A DNA stretch of 10,682 nucleotides from Pseudomonadota bacterium. GTDB taxonomy: Bacteria > Pseudomonadota > Gammaproteobacteria > Xanthomonadales > Xanthomonadaceae. Where the stretch lies: assembly GCA_023393895.1 (NCBI GenBank), contig JAEXBT010000072.1:1-10682 (forward strand). The letters run 5' to 3'. Position 1 is the stretch's first letter; each line of letters begins with the position of its first letter. A program made the translations under genes and the position numbers. Below are positions 1-6,438 of the stretch, in pieces. Below the pieces are notes generated by a model. That model was not told where the DNA came from. It searched no databases and was given only the letters and a program-made list of their open reading frames with translations.

Positions 1-971
1 GCCCAGTTCTGCCGGTTCATGCTGCAGGAGGCCTCGTTGGACGGCGAACAGAAAGGATCGAAGCCCTCCTCATCGCCACCGATCCAGCTGTTGCTCACCG
101 GGCGTGGCAGCAGTGCGCGACCGCCAGCATCAAGGGGGATCTTGCGCATCGTCACCATGTTGGCGACGTTGCCGCCGACCAGCCAGACCTGGTTGCCGGT
201 GACCTGGGTGGCGATGTCGCAATGCGACTGCAGGCCGCCGCTCGAGCCGGACAGGAACGTGCTGAGCCCGCCGAAGCCGACCACGCTGCTGCTGTTGCGC
301 ACGTAGCAGAGCATGTCGCCCGGCTGCACCGGCACCTGGTTCGGGTCCTGGAAGCTGTAGGGGCTTGTGGCGTCGTTGCGGAAGGCCGCGCGGATGTAAT
401 CGATGTGGCGCGGCGAGTGGCGGAAACCCTGCACGCCGGCCTGCGCCATCACGTAGGAGATGAAGGCGGCGGACCAGGCGACATCGGAGACGAAGGCGCG
501 GCACTCGCTGCGCGCGAAGCTGGAGCCGTAAGGCTGCTGGCACTGATAGGCACCCGGCTGGTTGCTGTTGACCATCTCGTAGAGCGTGCCGCTGTCGCGC
601 CAGTAGGTGGCCACGCGCGCCCAGGCTTCGTCGCCGTCATCGAGCTTGGCCCGCTCGGACTCGCCCACGCGACGGCTGGCGATGCGGCCGCTGGTGTCGA
701 TGAATGGCTGGTGCCAGGCACGGTGCTCGCGCTGGGCGATCTGGACGATGCGCGATGCCGTCGAAGTGCCTGCCGGGAACTGCATCGGCGGCACGCGGTA
801 GCTCGGCGTCGTGCCCGGGAACTGCGGTGCCTGCTGTCCGGGCGCGGGCGACACCGGCACGCCATCGGGTTGGGCAGGTGCCTTGGGGGGCGCGCTCGCG
901 CAGGCGGCGAGCGTCAGGCTGGCGGACAACAGCAGGGCGGTGCGACCGCGCAGGTGGAGGGGCTTCTGCAT
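1..971 (-). CDS. DUF2272-type lipoprotein, NlpC/P60-like fold suspected (partial, C-terminus off window)
   Basis: This frame is open from an ATG at 971 to the left edge, giving 323 complete codons without a stop; the end lies outside. Residues 1-24 form a lipoprotein signal with lipobox LAAC (Cys24), followed by a Pro/Ala-rich linker to about residue 60. The folded part carries WSAAFISYVMAQAG (166-179), PGDMLCY (217-223) and SHCDI (249-253). This order resembles CHAP/NlpC-type amidases (WCAAF, PGD, a later His), but Ser167 stands where those enzymes have the nucleophilic Cys. I recognise the pattern as DUF2272, from memory. Seen: signal, lipobox, motifs. Inferred: membrane-anchored periplasmic protein with a wall-related role; activity is unknown. 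Extra cysteines (144, 157, 222, 251, 308, 316) could form disulfides. It lies 44 bases after nadC on the same strand and may be cotranscribed. The Shine-Dalgarno is weak (GGAAA, about 6 bases from the ATG). Confidence 0.8.
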   Translation of the reverse strand, partial: MQKPLHLRGRTALLLSASLTLAACASAPPKAPAQPDGVPVSPAPGQQAPQFPGTTPSYRVPPMQFPAGTSTASRIVQIAQREHRAWHQPFIDTSGRIASRRVGESERAKLDDGDEAWARVATYWRDSGTLYEMVNSNQPGAYQCQQPYGSSFARSECRAFVSDVAWSAAFISYVMAQAGVQGFRHSPRHIDYIRAAFRNDATSPYSFQDPNQVPVQPGDMLCYVRNSSSVVGFGGLSTFLSGSSGGLQSHCDIATQVTGNQVWLVGGNVANMVTMRKIPLDAGGRALLPRPVSNSWIGGDEEGFDPFCSPSNEASCSMNRQNW

Positions 972-1015
972 GGCGGATTTCCGGACGTGGGGCCGATAGC
1001 CTGCCATGAACCGCC

Positions 1016-1888
1016 TCACGCTGCCGTCGGTGGCAGGCCCAGCTTCATCGACAGGTCGATCGCCCGCACGTGCTTGGTGAGCGCGCCGATCGAGATGAAG
1101 TCGACGCCGTCCGCGGCGATCCCGCCGATGGTGTCGAAATCGACGCCGCCGGAAACCTCCAGCGGGATGCGGCCGCCGAATTCGTCGCGGGCGATGCGCA
1201 CGGCCTCGCGCCGGTTCGCGGAATCGAAATCATCGATGAGGATGCGCGTGCAGCCGGTCTCGAGCGCTTCGCGCAACTGCGCCAGGGTTTCTACTTCCAC
1301 GATCAGCGGCAGGCCGGGCTGCGTCGCCCGGGCGGCGTCGATCGCTGCCCGCACCGAGCCGAACGCGCGGATGTGGTTCTCCTTGAGCATCACCGCATCG
1401 AACAGGCCGATGCGGTGGTTGAGGCCGCCGCCCATCCGCACCGCGTATTTTTGCGCCATGCGCAGGCCGGGCAGGGTCTTGCGGGTGTCGAGGATCCTGG
1501 CGCCGCTGCCCGCGACCGCATCCGCATAACGTGCGGTGACGGTGGCGGTGCCGGAGAGCGTCTGCAGGAAATTGAGCGCGGTGCGTTCGGCGGTGACCAA
1601 CGCGCGGTTGCGCCCTTCAAGGGTGGCGATGACGTTACCGGATTCGACTCGCGCGCCTTCCTCGATCCGCCAGTCGATGCGGACGTCGGGATCAAGCGCG
1701 CGATGGGTGGCGTCAAACCACGGCCGGCCGGCGACCACCGCGTCCTCCTTGCACAGCAGGTAGGCGATGTCGGGGCCATCCGGCAACAGCGCGGCGGTGA
1801 CATCGCCGCCGCGCACATCCTCGGCGAGCGCGCGGCGGGCGTCGTCCTCGACCTGCGCCGGATCGGGCGGCGTGACCTGCACGCTCAC
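1016..1888 (-). CDS. nadC: Nicotinate-nucleotide pyrophosphorylase (carboxylating), quinolinate phosphoribosyltransferase
   Basis: The enzyme converts quinolinate and PRPP to nicotinate mononucleotide, CO2 and pyrophosphate, the entry to NAD from the de novo pathway, in the cytoplasm. The protein has 290 residues, normal for the family. Recognisable parts are an N-terminal alpha/beta sandwich (about 1-115), ERTALNFLQ (101-109), the PRPP/quinolinate site DTRKTLPGLR (134-143) with Lys147, GGGLNHR (153-159), LKENH (168-172), VEVE (197-200), DD (219-220) and EVSGG (244-248). All expected catalytic basic and acidic residues appear present. The start is a GTG at 1888 that overlaps the stop of the upstream Trm112-like gene by 4 bases (GTGA), so translation is probably coupled. 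nadA and nadB are not in the window. Confidence 0.97.
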   Translation of the reverse strand: MSVQVTPPDPAQVEDDARRALAEDVRGGDVTAALLPDGPDIAYLLCKEDAVVAGRPWFDATHRALDPDVRIDWRIEEGARVESGNVIATLEGRNRALVTAERTALNFLQTLSGTATVTARYADAVAGSGARILDTRKTLPGLRMAQKYAVRMGGGLNHRIGLFDAVMLKENHIRAFGSVRAAIDAARATQPGLPLIVEVETLAQLREALETGCTRILIDDFDSANRREAVRIARDEFGGRIPLEVSGGVDFDTIGGIAADGVDFISIGALTKHVRAIDLSMKLGLPPTAA

Positions 1889-2148
1889 GCGGCCAGGCCT
1901 TCGACCGAACTCGCCTCCAGTCCTTCCTCGGGCAGAAGGACGGGGATGCCGTCATCCACCCGGTACACGCGCTTGCCGTCGCGGGTGACCAGGGCTTCGC
2001 GCAGCGGCTCGGCCTGCGCATGCTCGCCGAAACGCACTCCGCCGGCCGCGATCGCCGCGTTCAATGCCTGCAGGCGTGTCGCATCGAGCAGGGCCAGCGG
2101 CTGGCGGGTGACCGGGCAGGCGAGGATGTCGAGCAGCTTCTTGTCCAT
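1885..2148 (-). CDS. Trm112/UPF0434 (YcaR-like) small protein without most zinc cysteines
   Basis: This 87-residue protein begins MDKKLLDILACPVTRQPL and ends its core with VYRVDDGIPVLLPEE, the framing motifs of the Trm112/YcaR family (typically LLDILACPxC near the start and DGIPVLL near the end). Eukaryotic and archaeal Trm112 activates methyltransferases; the bacterial role is unsettled. The second Cys of the CPxC motif is Thr here (CPVT, 11-14) and the position where YcaR has another Cys reads LVTRDG (53-58), leaving Cys11 as the only cysteine. The middle (about 20-50) is longer than in E. coli YcaR. The ATG at 2146-2148 is chosen because the family motif starts there; an upstream in-frame extension has no family resemblance. 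It is the first gene of the minus-strand run leading into nadC. Confidence 0.85.
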   Translation of the reverse strand: MDKKLLDILACPVTRQPLALLDATRLQALNAAIAAGGVRFGEHAQAEPLREALVTRDGKRVYRVDDGIPVLLPEEGLEASSVEGLAA

Positions 2149-2174
2149 GGCATGGCATCGCGGGGCGGGGTGGC

Positions 2175-2181
2175 TAGAATA
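2175..2181. promoter_or_regulatory. Overlapping divergent -10 elements between the Trm112-like gene and purEK
   Basis: The 56-base gap between the divergent genes contains TAGAATA. On the plus strand it reads TAGAAT (2175-2180), 24 bases before the purE ATG. On the minus strand the same bases read TATTCT (2181-2176), 27 bases before the ATG of the Trm112-like gene. Both match the sigma-70 -10 pattern TAnnnT. No convincing -35 was found on either side. A good Shine-Dalgarno (GGGGA, 2195-2199) precedes purE by 5 bases. Confidence 0.5.
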
Positions 2182-2204
2182 CGTCTTTAGGCACGGGGAC
2201 CACC

Positions 2205-2717
2205 ATGAACGCCGCCGACCAAACGCCCCGCGTGGGCATCGTGATGGGTTCGCGATCGGACTGGGACACGATGCAGCATGCCGCCGCGAAGCTTGACGCG
2301 CTGGGCGTGCCGCACGAGGTCCGCGTGGTCTCGGCGCATCGCACGCCGGACGTCCTGTTCGAATACGCGGCATCGGCGCACTCGCGTGGCCTGCGCGCGA
2401 TCATCGCCGGCGCCGGCGGCGCGGCACACCTGCCGGGGATGCTCGCGTCGAAGACCGCGGTGCCGGTGCTGGGCGTGCCGGTGCAGTCGAAGGCGCTGAA
2501 CGGCATGGATTCACTGCTGTCCATCGTGCAGATGCCGGCGGGCATCCCGGTCGCCACCTTCGCCATCGGCATTGCCGGTGCCGCCAACGCGGCACTGTTC
2601 GCCGCGGCCATGCTGGCTTCCGAAGACCCGGACATCGCCGCCGCGCTCGACGCCTTCCGTCGCGAGCAGACCCGGGCCGTGATGGCCGCCGACGATCCTC
2701 GCATCGAAGCGCAATGA
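2205..2717 (+). CDS. purE: N5-carboxyaminoimidazole ribonucleotide mutase (class I PurE)
   Basis: PurE moves the carboxylate of N5-CAIR to give CAIR in de novo purine synthesis (cytoplasmic octamer in characterised relatives). The protein has 170 residues, typical for class I. Visible motifs are GIVMGSRSD (11-19, phosphate binding), SAHRTP (43-48, with the catalytic His45), [12 protein letters not shown] (68-79) and [20 protein letters not shown] (103-122). The ATG at 2205 follows GGGGA with 5-base spacing. Its stop overlaps the purK start as ATGA, so the two are translationally coupled. The presence of PurK and the class I motifs argues for the two-step bacterial route rather than a direct AIR carboxylase. 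Confidence 0.98.
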   Translation: MNAADQTPRVGIVMGSRSDWDTMQHAAAKLDALGVPHEVRVVSAHRTPDVLFEYAASAHSRGLRAIIAGAGGAAHLPGMLASKTAVPVLGVPVQSKALNGMDSLLSIVQMPAGIPVATFAIGIAGAANAALFAAAMLASEDPDIAAALDAFRREQTRAVMAADDPRIEAQ

Positions 2718-3886
2718 CCGCATCGCGCACGTCCACGGTTGGCATTCTCGGCGGCGGCCAGCTGGCGCGGATGATGGCGCTTGCCGGTGCGCCGCTCGGC
2801 CTGCGCTTCCTGGTGATGGACAACACGGCCGATGCCTGCGCCGGGCAGTTCGCGCCGATGGTGGTGGGCGACTACACCGATGAGTCCGCGCTGGCCGAGT
2901 TCGCCTCCAGGGTTGATGTCGCCACCTTCGACTTCGAGAACGTGCCGGCCAGTTCCGCCGAATGGCTGTCGGCGCGGGTGCCTGTGTTTCCCAATCCGCG
3001 TGCGCTGGCGTCCTCGCAGGACCGCATGGTGGAGAAGTCGCTGTTCCGCGAGCTGGGCATCCCGGTGCCGGACTTTGCCGACGTGCCCGACCGCGCCGCG
3101 CTTGATGCCGCGGTCGCGGCGCTCGGCGTGCCCTGCATCCTCAAGACCCGCCGCCTGGGCTATGACGGCAAGGGCCAGTTCCGCATCCGGGCGCTGGCCG
3201 ATCTCGATGCCGCTTGGGAGGCGCTCGGCGCGCAGGCGGCGAAGGTCGGCTTGATCCTCGAGGCCTTCGTGCCCTTCGACCGCGAGCTCTCGGTGGTCGC
3301 GGTGCGCGGCCGCGATGGCGAGTTCCGTGCCTGGCCGCTGACCGAGAACTGGCATGTGGATGGCGTGCTCTCCGCCAGCCTGGCACCAGCGCGGGTCGAT
3401 GCGGCGATGGCCGAGGCGGCCATTGGCCATGCACGCGCGTTGGCCGAGGCGCTCGACTATGTCGGCGTGTTCGCGCTCGAGCTGTTCTGCCGCGGCGACA
3501 TGCTGCTGGCCAACGAGATCGCGCCGCGCGTGCACAACTCCGGCCACTGGACGATCGAGGGCGCGGAAACCTCGCAGTTCCAGAATCACCTTCGCGCGGT
3601 GCTCGGGCTGCCGCTCGGCGATACCCGGATGGTTGGTCACGCCTGCATGCTCAACTGGATTGGCCAGATGCCCGATGCCACCCCGGTGCTGCAGGAGGCC
3701 GGTGGCCACTGGCACGACTACGGGAAGACGCCGCGCGAGGGCCGCAAGGTCGGGCATGCGACGCTGCGTGCGGATTCGCCGGAAGAACTGGTGCAGGCCC
3801 TTCGGCGCGTGGGCGCAGGCCTTGGCCGCGAGCGCCAGGTCGCCCCGGTCATCGTCGCACTGGAACCTGCTTCACCCGGCGTTTGA
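2714..3886 (+). CDS. purK: N5-carboxyaminoimidazole ribonucleotide synthase (PurK, ATP-grasp)
   Basis: PurK uses ATP and bicarbonate to carboxylate AIR to N5-CAIR, which PurE then converts to CAIR. The protein has 390 residues, slightly longer than E. coli PurK (about 355) and normal for related gammaproteobacteria. Domain order: N-terminal Rossmann-like part with [11 protein letters not shown] (10-20) and FENVP (74-78), then the ATP-grasp core with [13 protein letters not shown] (143-155), ALELF (254-258), [14 protein letters not shown] (267-280) and SQFQNH (287-292), then the C-terminal domain with HDYGK (334-338). The metal and ADP-binding Glu/Asn residues in NEIAPR are intact. The start is fixed by the ATGA overlap with purE. 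After it comes a 47-base gap that is part of an inverted repeat leading to the next gene. Confidence 0.98.
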   Translation: MTASRTSTVGILGGGQLARMMALAGAPLGLRFLVMDNTADACAGQFAPMVVGDYTDESALAEFASRVDVATFDFENVPASSAEWLSARVPVFPNPRALASSQDRMVEKSLFRELGIPVPDFADVPDRAALDAAVAALGVPCILKTRRLGYDGKGQFRIRALADLDAAWEALGAQAAKVGLILEAFVPFDRELSVVAVRGRDGEFRAWPLTENWHVDGVLSASLAPARVDAAMAEAAIGHARALAEALDYVGVFALELFCRGDMLLANEIAPRVHNSGHWTIEGAETSQFQNHLRAVLGLPLGDTRMVGHACMLNWIGQMPDATPVLQEAGGHWHDYGKTPREGRKVGHATLRADSPEELVQALRRVGAGLGRERQVAPVIVALEPASPGV

Positions 3887-3890
3887 CCCG

Positions 3891-3933
3891 GGCAGGCGAG
3901 GCTAGCGGACGAATTCATCCGGAGTCGCCTGCC
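3891..3933 (+). promoter_or_regulatory. Inverted repeat enclosing the ribosome binding site of the lipoprotein gene
   Basis: GGCAGGCGA (3891-3899) and TCGCCTGCC (3925-3933) are perfect 9-base reverse complements. The right arm ends directly before the ATG at 3934. A second short stem, CGGA (3906-3909) with TCCG (3918-3921), sits inside with an 8-base loop. The Shine-Dalgarno GGAG (3921-3924) lies between the two stems, so folded RNA would place the start site at the foot of a hairpin. There is no U-run, so it is not an obvious intrinsic terminator for purEK. Confidence 0.5.
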
Positions 3934-4557
3934 ATGCCGTCTACTCATGCAGATCTTTCCACGCCCCGGTTCCTGCCGGCCCTGGCCGTCATGGCCGTGT
4001 TGGGCGCCAGCGGATGCACGCAGCCCACCCCGGTGGACGGACAATCCACGCCAGCGTCGGTCGGCTCATCGCCCACATCGCCAGCAACCGATGCGCCACC
4101 CCCGCAGGCGGAACCGGCCGAGGCCTCGCCCTCGAATACGGGCAGCGGCGCGTTCGCTGCCGCGCCGCAGGCCGGTCAGGTGATCCGTGCCAACTGCAAG
4201 ATGGGCGGATGCTGGTGGTATCGCTACGAATCGGTCCAGGTCCAGGAACGGATGCCGCCCTTCTACACCCTGCAGGTGCGCGTGGGCGATTCAGGACCGC
4301 ATCCGGCCCCGTCCCCCTTGCGTGCCGATGGCGTGGAGATCCGTTGGGATGCCGAGCCGCAGGCCGAAACCCAGGTGGATTGCTCGAAGGATGCCCCGCT
4401 GGTCCGCATCGGTGAGCGCCAGCACCGCCTTGCGCTAGGGCCCGACGGCGTGTCCGGGGTGGAGCAGGGCGTTGCCAACCTGTACTTCGCCACCTGTCAC
4501 GGCGAGTGGGGCGACGACGGCGCACTTGCCCGCAAGTACGGTTACGACGTGCGCTGA
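3934..4557 (+). CDS. Putative lipoprotein, function unknown, four conserved-looking cysteines
   Basis: I do not recognise a family. The 207-residue product has a hydrophobic segment (about 12-27) ending in GASGC (Cys28), an acceptable though not ideal lipobox because the -3 residue is Ala rather than Leu. Residues 29-82 are a low-complexity Pro/Ser/Thr/Ala linker, as in many Xanthomonadaceae lipoproteins. The folded part (about 83-207) starts IRANCKMGGCWWYRYES and has four cysteines (88, 93, 150, 188) that could form two disulfides, plus aromatic clusters WWY (94-96) and the end GEWGDDGALARKYGYDVR (190-207). The ATG at 3934 is preferred because GGAG lies 9 bases upstream and it begins the signal sequence. 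An upstream extension of the frame overlaps purK and would bury the signal. It may be cotranscribed with purEK. Confidence 0.85.
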   Translation: MPSTHADLSTPRFLPALAVMAVLGASGCTQPTPVDGQSTPASVGSSPTSPATDAPPPQAEPAEASPSNTGSGAFAAAPQAGQVIRANCKMGGCWWYRYESVQVQERMPPFYTLQVRVGDSGPHPAPSPLRADGVEIRWDAEPQAETQVDCSKDAPLVRIGERQHRLALGPDGVSGVEQGVANLYFATCHGEWGDDGALARKYGYDVR

Positions 4558-4584
4558 TCCCAGTGCGATGCACTGGCGCAAACG

Positions 4585-4614
4585 GAAAACGGCCGGATCG
4601 CTCCGGCCGTTTTC
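4585..4614. terminator. Bidirectional intrinsic terminator between the lipoprotein gene and sodB
   Basis: A perfect 13-bp stem is formed by GAAAACGGCCGGA (4585-4597) and TCCGGCCGTTTTC (4602-4614), with loop TCGC. The stem has a GC-rich core flanked by A-run and T-run, so it can terminate in both directions. It sits between convergent genes: 27 bases after the lipoprotein stop and 19 bases after the sodB stop. Confidence 0.93.
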
Positions 4615-4633
4615 GTGTGAGGCGTCGTCGCGC

Positions 4634-5212
4634 TTACTTCATGTTGCCGGCGACGAAATCCCAGTTCACCAGCTTCCAGAAGTGTTCCAGGTACTTCGGG
4701 CGCGCGTTGCGGTAGTCGATGTAGTAGGCGTGCTCCCACACGTCGCAGGTCATCAGCGGGGTGTCCTCGCCGGTGAGCGGCGTGGCCGCATTGGAGGTGC
4801 TGACGATCGCCAGCGACCCGTCCGGACGCTGCACCAGCCAGGCCCAGCCGGAACCGAAGGTCTTGATGGCCGTGTCGGTGAACTGTTCCTTGAACTTGGT
4901 GAAGTCGCCGAACGCGCTGTTGATGGCATCCGCCAGTTTGCCGCTCGGCTCGCCGGCGCCGCCGGGCTGCAGGCAGTACCAGTAGAAGGTGTGGTTCCAG
5001 ACCTGCGCGGCGTTGTTGAAGATGGTGCCATCCGACTTGCGGGTGATCTCCTCGACGCTCATGTCGGCGAATTCGGTGCCGGCGATCAGCTCGTTGAGCT
5101 TGTCGACGTAGGCCTTGTGGTGCTTGCCGTAGTGATAGTCGATGGTTTCGCCGGAGATATGCGGTTCCAGCGCGGTGCGTTCGAAGGGGAGGGCGGGCAG
5201 CTCGATGGCCAT
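4634..5212 (-). CDS. sodB: Superoxide dismutase, iron type (SodB)
   Basis: The enzyme dismutates superoxide to oxygen and hydrogen peroxide in the cytoplasm. The protein has 192 residues, the length of E. coli SodB, and reads closely like it along its whole length. Metal ligands are visible as His27 (DYHYGKHH), His74 (QVWNHTFYW), Asp157 and His161 ([13 protein letters not shown]). Gln70, in the N-terminal half, is the second-sphere glutamine typical of the iron enzymes (Mn enzymes usually carry it in the C-terminal half). GSGWAWLV (120-127) and the final NWDFVAGN (183-190) are family signatures. The ATG at 5210-5212 has AAGGAG (5219-5224) 6 bases upstream. There is no signal peptide. It diverges from grxD; E. 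coli also keeps sodB and grxD close together. I found no convincing Fur box. Confidence 0.95.
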   Translation of the reverse strand: MAIELPALPFERTALEPHISGETIDYHYGKHHKAYVDKLNELIAGTEFADMSVEEITRKSDGTIFNNAAQVWNHTFYWYCLQPGGAGEPSGKLADAINSAFGDFTKFKEQFTDTAIKTFGSGWAWLVQRPDGSLAIVSTSNAATPLTGEDTPLMTCDVWEHAYYIDYRNARPKYLEHFWKLVNWDFVAGNMK

Positions 5213-5234
5213 TGAAGGCTCCTTGTGCGGTTGG

Positions 5235-5263
5235 TTGGGGTGTCACGATGACGCCGGTACACT
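5235..5263 (+). promoter_or_regulatory. Candidate sigma-70 promoter for the grxD operon
   Basis: TTGGGG (5235-5240) and TACACT (5258-5263) are separated by 17 bases and lie upstream of grxD, predicting a leader of about 50 bases. The -10 is good and the -35 only fair. The same bases read in reverse give TAGTGT (5264-5259), and a nearby reverse TAGAAT (5273-5268) could serve sodB. A convincing -35 at normal spacing was not seen for sodB. Confidence 0.45.
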
Positions 5264-5320
5264 ATTCATTCTAGAACCCCACCATGTTGCCGGCCCGTCA
5301 AGGGCGGCCAGGAGCGCGTC

Positions 5321-5641
5321 ATGACGGTCGTCGACCGGATCAGGAACGAAGTCGAATCCCACCCCATCGTGCTGTTCATGAAGGGCACGCCGCAGTTTCC
5401 GATGTGTGGCTTTTCCAGCCGTACCGTGCAGGCGCTCAAGGCGGCCGGTGCGGAATCGCTGCACACCGTCAACGTGCTGGAGGATCCGGAAATCCGCGCC
5501 AACCTGCCGCGTTACTCCAACTGGCCGACCTTCCCGCAGCTGTTCATCAACGGCGAGCTGATCGGCGGCTGCGACATCACCCTGGAGCTGCACGAATCCG
5601 GGGAACTGGCCCGCATCGTTTCGGAAGCCGGCAAGGCGTGA
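5321..5641 (+). CDS. grxD: Monothiol glutaredoxin, CGFS type (Grx4/GrxD)
   Basis: This family binds and transfers [2Fe-2S] clusters as glutathione-coordinated dimers, often with BolA-type partners, rather than acting mainly as a disulfide reductase. The protein has 106 residues. Signatures are FMKGTPQFPMCGFS (19-32, cluster-ligand Cys29 and glutathione-contact Lys21), WPTFPQLFING (68-78) and GGCDI (82-86). No signal peptide, so cytoplasmic. The ATG at 5321 has AGGAG (5310-5314) 6 bases upstream. Its stop overlaps the GTG start of the next gene as GTGA, indicating coupled translation. Divergent placement against sodB puts iron-sulfur handling and superoxide defence together. Confidence 0.97.
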   Translation: MTVVDRIRNEVESHPIVLFMKGTPQFPMCGFSSRTVQALKAAGAESLHTVNVLEDPEIRANLPRYSNWPTFPQLFINGELIGGCDITLELHESGELARIVSEAGKA

Positions 5642-6408
5642 GCGAAACGCGCGCACTCGACGGCCGCGTGGTCCTCGTCGTCGGCGCGACCGGCGGGCTG
5701 GGCGAGGCGGCATCGCTGGCGTGCGCGCGCGCTGGTGCAACCGTGGTCCTGCTGGGGCGCAACCTGCGCCGGCTCAACAAGGTGTACGACGCCGTCAGTG
5801 CCGCGGGGCCGGAGCCGCTGCTGTATCCGATGGATCTGGAAGGCGCTTCGCCCGATGATCACCTCGCCTTGGCCGAACGCCTGCAAGAGGCTTTTGGCCG
5901 CATCGATGGCGTGCTCCATTGCGCGGCGGAGTTCCGCGGGCTCACGCCGCTCGAGCTCACCGATCCTGCACACGTGGCGCGCGCGATGCACGTGAATGTG
6001 ACCGCGCCCATGTGGCTGACCAGCGCCTGCCTGCCGGTGCTCAAGGCCTCCGATGCGGCCTCGGTCGTGTTCGTCGTCGATGATGCCGCCCATGTCGGCC
6101 AGCCGTTCTGGGGACCCTATGCGGTGAGCCAGCAGGCGCGCGCGGCAATCATGCCGATGTGGGCACGCGAACTGGCGGGTTCCACTGTGCGGGTGTGTGG
6201 CCTGCAGCCCGGCCCGATGCGCACCGGCCTGCGTGCCAAGGCGGTGGTCGAAGACCTCGATCCGGACCTTCGCGATCCTGCCGCCTACGCCGGCGACTGC
6301 GTGCGTTTGCTTGCCTCCGGTGCCGAGGCAGGCAACGGCCGCATCGACCGCGTGCTGGCGCCCGCGCCGTCGCCGGAGCGGGTGGCGCTGCCCACCATTT
6401 CCGCCTAA
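5638..6408 (+). CDS. YciK-like short-chain dehydrogenase/reductase with altered active site
   Basis: The 256-residue protein has an SDR Rossmann fold with cofactor motif GATGGLGE (16-23), LLGRN (38-42, as in YciK and suggestive of NADP preference), MDL (65-67), HCAAEF (94-99, replacing NNAG), Asn120 in HVNVTAP, WGPYAVSQQA (158-167) and QPGPMRTGLRA (190-200). The overall pattern matches YciK, whose substrate is not known to me. The expected tetrad is Asn-Ser-Tyr-Lys. Here Asn120 and Tyr161 remain, but the Lys four residues after Tyr is Gln165 and the Ser position (13 before Tyr) falls on Asp148 in VVDDAAHVG. Ordinary SDR catalysis is therefore doubtful. The GTG start at 5638 in a GTGA overlap with grxD is preferred, since SETRALDGRVV then leads straight into the first strand. 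GGAAG (5623-5627) is a possible ribosome binding site. Confidence 0.9.
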   Translation: MSETRALDGRVVLVVGATGGLGEAASLACARAGATVVLLGRNLRRLNKVYDAVSAAGPEPLLYPMDLEGASPDDHLALAERLQEAFGRIDGVLHCAAEFRGLTPLELTDPAHVARAMHVNVTAPMWLTSACLPVLKASDAASVVFVVDDAAHVGQPFWGPYAVSQQARAAIMPMWARELAGSTVRVCGLQPGPMRTGLRAKAVVEDLDPDLRDPAAYAGDCVRLLASGAEAGNGRIDRVLAPAPSPERVALPTISA

Positions 6409-6438
6409 GGTGGCGGCGGACTCCACCGCGCCAATGTC

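Noticed and set aside
222..2296. Long plus-strand frames opposite the DUF2272 gene, nadC and the Trm112-like gene
   Set aside because: They are shadows of the minus-strand genes, which carry recognisable motifs and overlapping start/stop codons.
2174..3757. A 527-codon minus-strand frame opposite purE and purK
   Set aside because: Both plus-strand genes are complete with catalytic motifs; the antisense product has biased composition and no family resemblance.
3214..3933. Upstream extension of the lipoprotein frame into purK
   Set aside because: It overlaps purK out of frame and would place the signal peptide and lipobox in the middle of a protein; the ATG at 3934 has a Shine-Dalgarno.
5268..5301. 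A sodB promoter formed by reverse TTGACG (5301-5296) and TAGAAT (5273-5268)
   Set aside because: The spacer would be 22 bases, too long for ordinary sigma-70 recognition; the -10 alone is kept as a possibility.
5213..5320. Fur box between sodB and grxD
   Set aside because: No segment matches the GATAAT-repeat pattern well enough on either strand.
5284..5637. Upstream extension of the SDR frame across grxD
   Set aside because: The extension overlaps grxD in another frame, while the GTG at 5638 in the GTGA overlap gives the normal SDR N-terminus.
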